Shown piece by piece: positions 61,208 to 64,000 of a stretch of DNA of 64,000 nt (the stretch's first letter is position 1; the number at the start of each line of letters is the position of its first letter). The translations under genes were made by a program, and so were the position numbers. The DNA is from JAWPMT01 sp965267435 (GTDB lineage Bacteria; Bacteroidota; Bacteroidia; Cytophagales; Cyclobacteriaceae), in NCBI GenBank assembly GCA_965267435.1, contig OZ253960.1, positions 3,162,001 through 3,226,000 of the forward strand, in the 5' to 3' direction. Below the pieces are notes generated by a model, which was not told where the DNA came from, did no database searches, and worked only from the letters and a program-made list of their open reading frames with translations.

Positions 61208-62023
61208 TCACCCCCCGATGCGAATCATCGTTCGCTGACCCTCACCCTGGTACTGATTCATCATTTCCTGGAGCTTCTCTTCTCGAAGGGCCTCGAAGTC
61301 AGCTTGTGATATCTTCTTACCCTTCTTCGGAATCTCGATCTCCCCGATCTCGTCGGAGTTCATGACCACTTTCGTGCATAGGATCTTGAAGTTGCCGTTT
61401 TGCACTTCGAGGATCAAACCTGGCAATCCCCAGTACTGATCAGGACCATGGCTCACGGCAAGGCTGGGCGCAAACCAGGCCACAACTTCCACGGTGTCTA
61501 CCTCTTCGACCAATTCCTCGTCTTCACCATCCTCCGAATTCATCGTCATGCGCCGCTGAGTACTCTGGAAGGTTGCTTTCTGGCATTCGTACTGACCAAT
61601 CTGTTTGAACTCATTGACGATCTTCCATTCCCTACGCTCCGGCTCATCCACGACCAGGAATTCCTTACCAAAGAGATCCTCAAACTCCCGAAACTCGTTG
61701 GTTTTGGTATTCCTGTAGAGCGTGCCATCGCCGCCTGTCATCCGTATTTGGACGCCCCCTGAAGAGACCGCACCATTCTTGTCCAGTTCCTCTACTCTCT
61801 TATAAGAGGACTCGTGGGCGTTGAAGGTCAAGGTGTATTCTCGCTGCATCTGCTGGGAGATTTGCTTTTGAATAGCCTCTACATCTACGCCAGGCATATT
61901 ATCGTCAATATCGACAGTCATGGAGGCGGCAGTTTTGTAGGTCGCCTGCCCTTTGAATTGTGCCTGTGCATGCGTAACAGCCAAAGCAATGAGTAATGTA
62001 ATCGTCGTTCTTGTTAAGTTCAT
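61208..62023 (-). CDS. GLPGLI-family protein
   Basis: 271 residues with a signal peptide (TTITLLIALAVTHAQAQ). The family signature is GPDQYWGLPGLILEVQNGNF, with FKGQATYKTAASMTVDID at the mature start and YECQKATFQSTQRRMT before the core. GLPGLI proteins are exported proteins of unknown function that usually accompany carboxypeptidase-domain TonB receptors, as here. It is divergent from the histidine kinase operon, sharing a 257-base control region. Confidence 0.92.
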   Translation of the reverse strand: MNLTRTTITLLIALAVTHAQAQFKGQATYKTAASMTVDIDDNMPGVDVEAIQKQISQQMQREYTLTFNAHESSYKRVEELDKNGAVSSGGVQIRMTGGDGTLYRNTKTNEFREFEDLFGKEFLVVDEPERREWKIVNEFKQIGQYECQKATFQSTQRRMTMNSEDGEDEELVEEVDTVEVVAWFAPSLAVSHGPDQYWGLPGLILEVQNGNFKILCTKVVMNSDEIGEIEIPKKGKKISQADFEALREEKLQEMMNQYQGEGQRTMIRIGG

Positions 62024-62078
62024 GTTTCTAAAAGTTAGAGGTCTTCTGTTATTTGTGTTTGACCTATTTTGAGTTTTA

Positions 62079-62157
62079 AAACCCAGATCAAGTATTAGCC
62101 CTCCGGGCTCGATTGAAATCGTTTCAAGGACGAAATGCTAATGCTTCGTCTGGGTTT
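62079..62157. repeat. 21-base imperfect inverted repeat
   Basis: AAACCCAGATCAAGTATTAG-C (62079-62099) pairs with GCTAATGCTTCGTCTGGGTT-T (62137-62157), 18 of 21 positions. The 9-mer GTTTGACCT occurs outside both ends (62058 and 62154). It lies in the divergent control region of the GLPGLI and histidine kinase genes. Confidence 0.5.
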
Positions 62158-62221
62158 GACCTTTGGGTTATCGTAAACCACTGATGCAAATGAACGCGAC
62201 CGACTCCGGCTAGTAGGTTAT

Positions 62222-62241
62222 CGAGTGTTAACGAGTGTTAA
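62222..62241 (+). promoter_or_regulatory. Tandem 10-base repeat, candidate response-regulator site
   Basis: CGAGTGTTAA twice in direct succession (62222-62231, 62232-62241), 40 bases before the histidine kinase start. OmpR-type regulators commonly bind two direct half-sites about one helical turn apart, so this may be an autoregulatory site also affecting the divergent GLPGLI gene. TATATTTG at 62270-62277 resembles a minus-7 motif but is too near the start codon to trust. Confidence 0.5.
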
Positions 62242-62280
62242 CCTCCTCATTTTGAATGAAGTACAGCCGTATATTTGAGT

Positions 62281-63732
62281 ATGCAAAAGGCAAAGTTCAA
62301 GCGGATATCGACGGTGATAGTGGTCAGCATCCTGATCACATTGGTGACGCAGGGGTACTGGAACTACCGCAATTTTGAGCTGAACAAGCAGCGCTTTCTC
62401 AATGACATGCAGGCAGCGCTAGACGACGGTGTAGAGGGCTATTACGCCAACCTCGCAAAGTTTCAGATGGTGAATGTCGCGGCGATTGCCCCCGACACAC
62501 TGACCGATGCCTACACGGTCAAAATGTCTTTTGATGACGAGGACACTTTGATGATTGATTATCAAAGCTTCACCCACGATAGCGCCACCGGCACCCATGT
62601 CTTTTCCTCGATAATGACTGCGGACGCCGGAAGTGTGGTACATCGCAGCTCAGGCGTCTCCTCAGTCAAGAAGATCATCACCATCGACTCGGCTTTCGAC
62701 ATCAGCAGTGGCAGCGGATTCTCGGACCTGGCATCTAAGATCGTGATCGCCCTGACCAACGACACGGTCAACACACGAGAAGTAGCCTCCTATATAGAAG
62801 AGGAACTGACGAAGCGAAACCTCCCGAGCGAGTTTAAACTGCTGCTTCAACCTTTCATTGATCGAGAGCTAAAACCGATAGTTGCTCCCAATGTGCTCGC
62901 GGCAAACGAGGCCTACCTACCACCGGGGATGTCGCTACGGATGGGCTTCGCCAACCATACCTGGAAGATCCTGCAGATGGGATTCATGAGCCTGCTGTTG
63001 TCTGTACTCATGGCCGCAGCAATCATCTGGGGTCTCTTGTATCTGTATCGTGTGATCCAGAATCAGCGGCAGCTATCGGAGCTTAAGAACGACCTGATCA
63101 ATAACCTCACGCACGAGTTCAAAACCCCGATCGCTACTATCTCTACGGCGCTAGAGGGTATTGACAAATTCAACGAGACGAACGATCTGGAGAAGACGCA
63201 CAAGTACATCGGCATCGGACAAGACCAGCTGCGTAAGCTTGACCTCATGGTTGAAAAGCTCCTCGAGACAGCCACCCTCGAGAAGGATGAAATTGTACTA
63301 AATAAGGAGAGTATCGACCTTTCCGACATGCTCACCCAAATTGTCGAAAAATTCAGGATGACGACCGAGAAGACCATCGATTCCTCCATTCAGCCAGGGA
63401 TCGTGACACGCATCGATCCCGTGCATATCGACAATGCCTTGACCAATCTGATTGACAACGCCATCAAGTACGGCGGAGATCAAATAAGTGTGGCTCTCAC
63501 TGCCAGCGAAAAGCTGGTGATACAAGTACAGGACAATGGCCCCGGCATCCCCCGTCGGCACGTAGACAAGCTATTTGAGAAATTTTACCGTGTACCCCAG
63601 GGGGATCAGCACGACGTGAAGGGATACGGCATAGGCTTGTACTACACGGAGAAGATCATCCAAAAACACGGCGGGCAGATCACCCTGACTTCCAGGCCCG
63701 GAGCTACTACATTTACGATCACATTGCCATGA
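62281..63732 (+). CDS. Two-component sensor histidine kinase
   Basis: 483 residues from ATG 62281 (a TTG 6 bases upstream is the alternative). Two membrane helices (about 9-24 and 229-255) enclose a periplasmic sensor. The kinase core has H278 in LINNLTHEFKTPIATI, N-box LTNLIDNAIKYGG, G1 VQDNGPGIPRRHVDKL, F-box FEKFYRVP and G2 GYGIGLYYTEKI. The stop overlaps the next start (ATGA at 63729-63732). The protein senses an envelope signal and phosphorylates the following regulator. Confidence 0.95.
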   Translation: MQKAKFKRISTVIVVSILITLVTQGYWNYRNFELNKQRFLNDMQAALDDGVEGYYANLAKFQMVNVAAIAPDTLTDAYTVKMSFDDEDTLMIDYQSFTHDSATGTHVFSSIMTADAGSVVHRSSGVSSVKKIITIDSAFDISSGSGFSDLASKIVIALTNDTVNTREVASYIEEELTKRNLPSEFKLLLQPFIDRELKPIVAPNVLAANEAYLPPGMSLRMGFANHTWKILQMGFMSLLLSVLMAAAIIWGLLYLYRVIQNQRQLSELKNDLINNLTHEFKTPIATISTALEGIDKFNETNDLEKTHKYIGIGQDQLRKLDLMVEKLLETATLEKDEIVLNKESIDLSDMLTQIVEKFRMTTEKTIDSSIQPGIVTRIDPVHIDNALTNLIDNAIKYGGDQISVALTASEKLVIQVQDNGPGIPRRHVDKLFEKFYRVPQGDQHDVKGYGIGLYYTEKIIQKHGGQITLTSRPGATTFTITLP

Positions 63733-64000
63733 AAACGAAGATATTGCTCGCTGAAGACGAGTCGGCACTCGGCATGATCGTGAAGGAAAGCCTGGAGTCT
63801 CGTGGCTTCACGGTCCAGTGGTGCGAGGACGGCGCCGCAGCATGGAAGGCCTACGAGGACAATCCACCACATGTGCTCGTCCTCGACGTAATGATGCCTG
63901 AGAGGGATGGCTTCTCGCTGGCACGAATGATCCGAAAAAAAGACAAGAAAACGCCCATCCTATTCCTGACCGCCAAGTCGCAAACGCAGGACGTGGTGGA
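63729..64000 (+). CDS. Response regulator, receiver domain (cut by window end)
   Basis: The visible 90 codons give a CheY-like receiver: KILLAEDESALGMIVKESLE with the acidic pocket, phospho-acceptor D53 in VLVLDVMMPERDG, and Thr/Ala in PILFLTAKSQ. The output domain lies beyond base 64000; an OmpR-type winged helix is likely given the kinase class. Translationally coupled to the kinase gene. Confidence 0.93.
   Translation, partial: MKTKILLAEDESALGMIVKESLESRGFTVQWCEDGAAAWKAYEDNPPHVLVLDVMMPERDGFSLARMIRKKDKKTPILFLTAKSQTQDVV

Noticed and set aside
62251..62277. TTTG ... TATATTTG as a promoter for the histidine kinase
   Set aside because: The spacing of the two motifs is 15 bases instead of about 19-21, and the minus-7 motif lies only 3 bases before the start codon.

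Overview
The window looks like a chromosomal segment of a Bacteroidota bacterium, probably a free-living, polysaccharide-using member of the Cytophagales or a neighbouring lineage. The reasons are GLPGLI proteins, a carboxypeptidase-domain TonB-dependent receptor, a DUF1553/DUF1501 pair, a head-GIN protein, LytTR and membrane AraC regulators, FtsX-type permeases with PadR partners, and a BlaI/M56 operon. The order and genus cannot be fixed from sequence reading alone. No rRNA, tRNA, CRISPR array, phage module or complete insertion sequence was recognised. The first gene and the last gene are cut by the window edges.

Layout. 0-5 kb: AraC gene tail, a decayed duplicate of that tail, PadR plus FtsX-type permease, MDR reductase. 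5-9.6 kb: BlaI/M56 signalling operon with three palindromic operators, a DUF4412-like secreted protein, a lipoprotein. 9.8-12.8 kb: membrane nucleotide cyclase, two micro-ORFs, ECF sigma factor overlapping a YitT-type membrane protein. 13.3-16.3 kb: a second PadR/permease pair whose permease has the same 886-residue length as the first. 16-23 kb: hypothetical proteins, AraC, DinB, DUF2911, LytTR, GIN. 23.3-29.4 kb: a four-gene beta-glucan operon (lipoprotein GH17, lipoprotein GH30, an MFS symporter fused to a GH17 domain, stand-alone GH17), convergent with a clan GH-A lipoprotein. 30.8-37.6 kb: PD40 protein, third permease, PmoA-like lipoprotein plus Gfo/Idh oxidoreductase, DUF1579-like protein. 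37.7-42.2 kb: alpha/beta hydrolase pseudogene, AraC, two small membrane proteins, class C beta-lactamase-like hydrolase, atypical SDR. 42.3-48.4 kb: minus-strand NHL / DUF1501 / DUF1553 cluster. 48.7-53.4 kb: TPR histidine kinase, lipoprotein, an unexplained intergenic element, Crp / rhodanese / hemerythrin operon. 53.5-57.5 kb: nucleoside hydrolase, EEP nuclease/phosphatase, Ldh-type dehydrogenase, DUF1080 protein. 58.2-64 kb: TonB receptor, GLPGLI protein, divergent two-component system.

The most notable system is the beta-glucan operon. Two exported enzymes (GH17 for beta-1,3 and GH30 for probable beta-1,6 linkages) would release oligosaccharides, a GPH-type symporter would import them, and two cytosolic GH17 domains, one tethered to the transporter, would process them on entry. 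There is no SusC/SusD pair nearby.

The second theme is intergenic. At least three families of structured repeats occur: (i) GC-rich hairpin modules at 601, 12979 and 58005, all 3' of a gene in the gene's own orientation, with a compensatory base-pair change between copies; (ii) an element at 5440 and 7697 that brackets the BlaI/M56 operon; (iii) GTCATCC...GGATCT elements, two of them inside long inverted-repeat, MITE-like units at 56606 and 61051. A perfect or near-perfect GACTTCCGAAGT palindrome also flanks one convergent gene pair.
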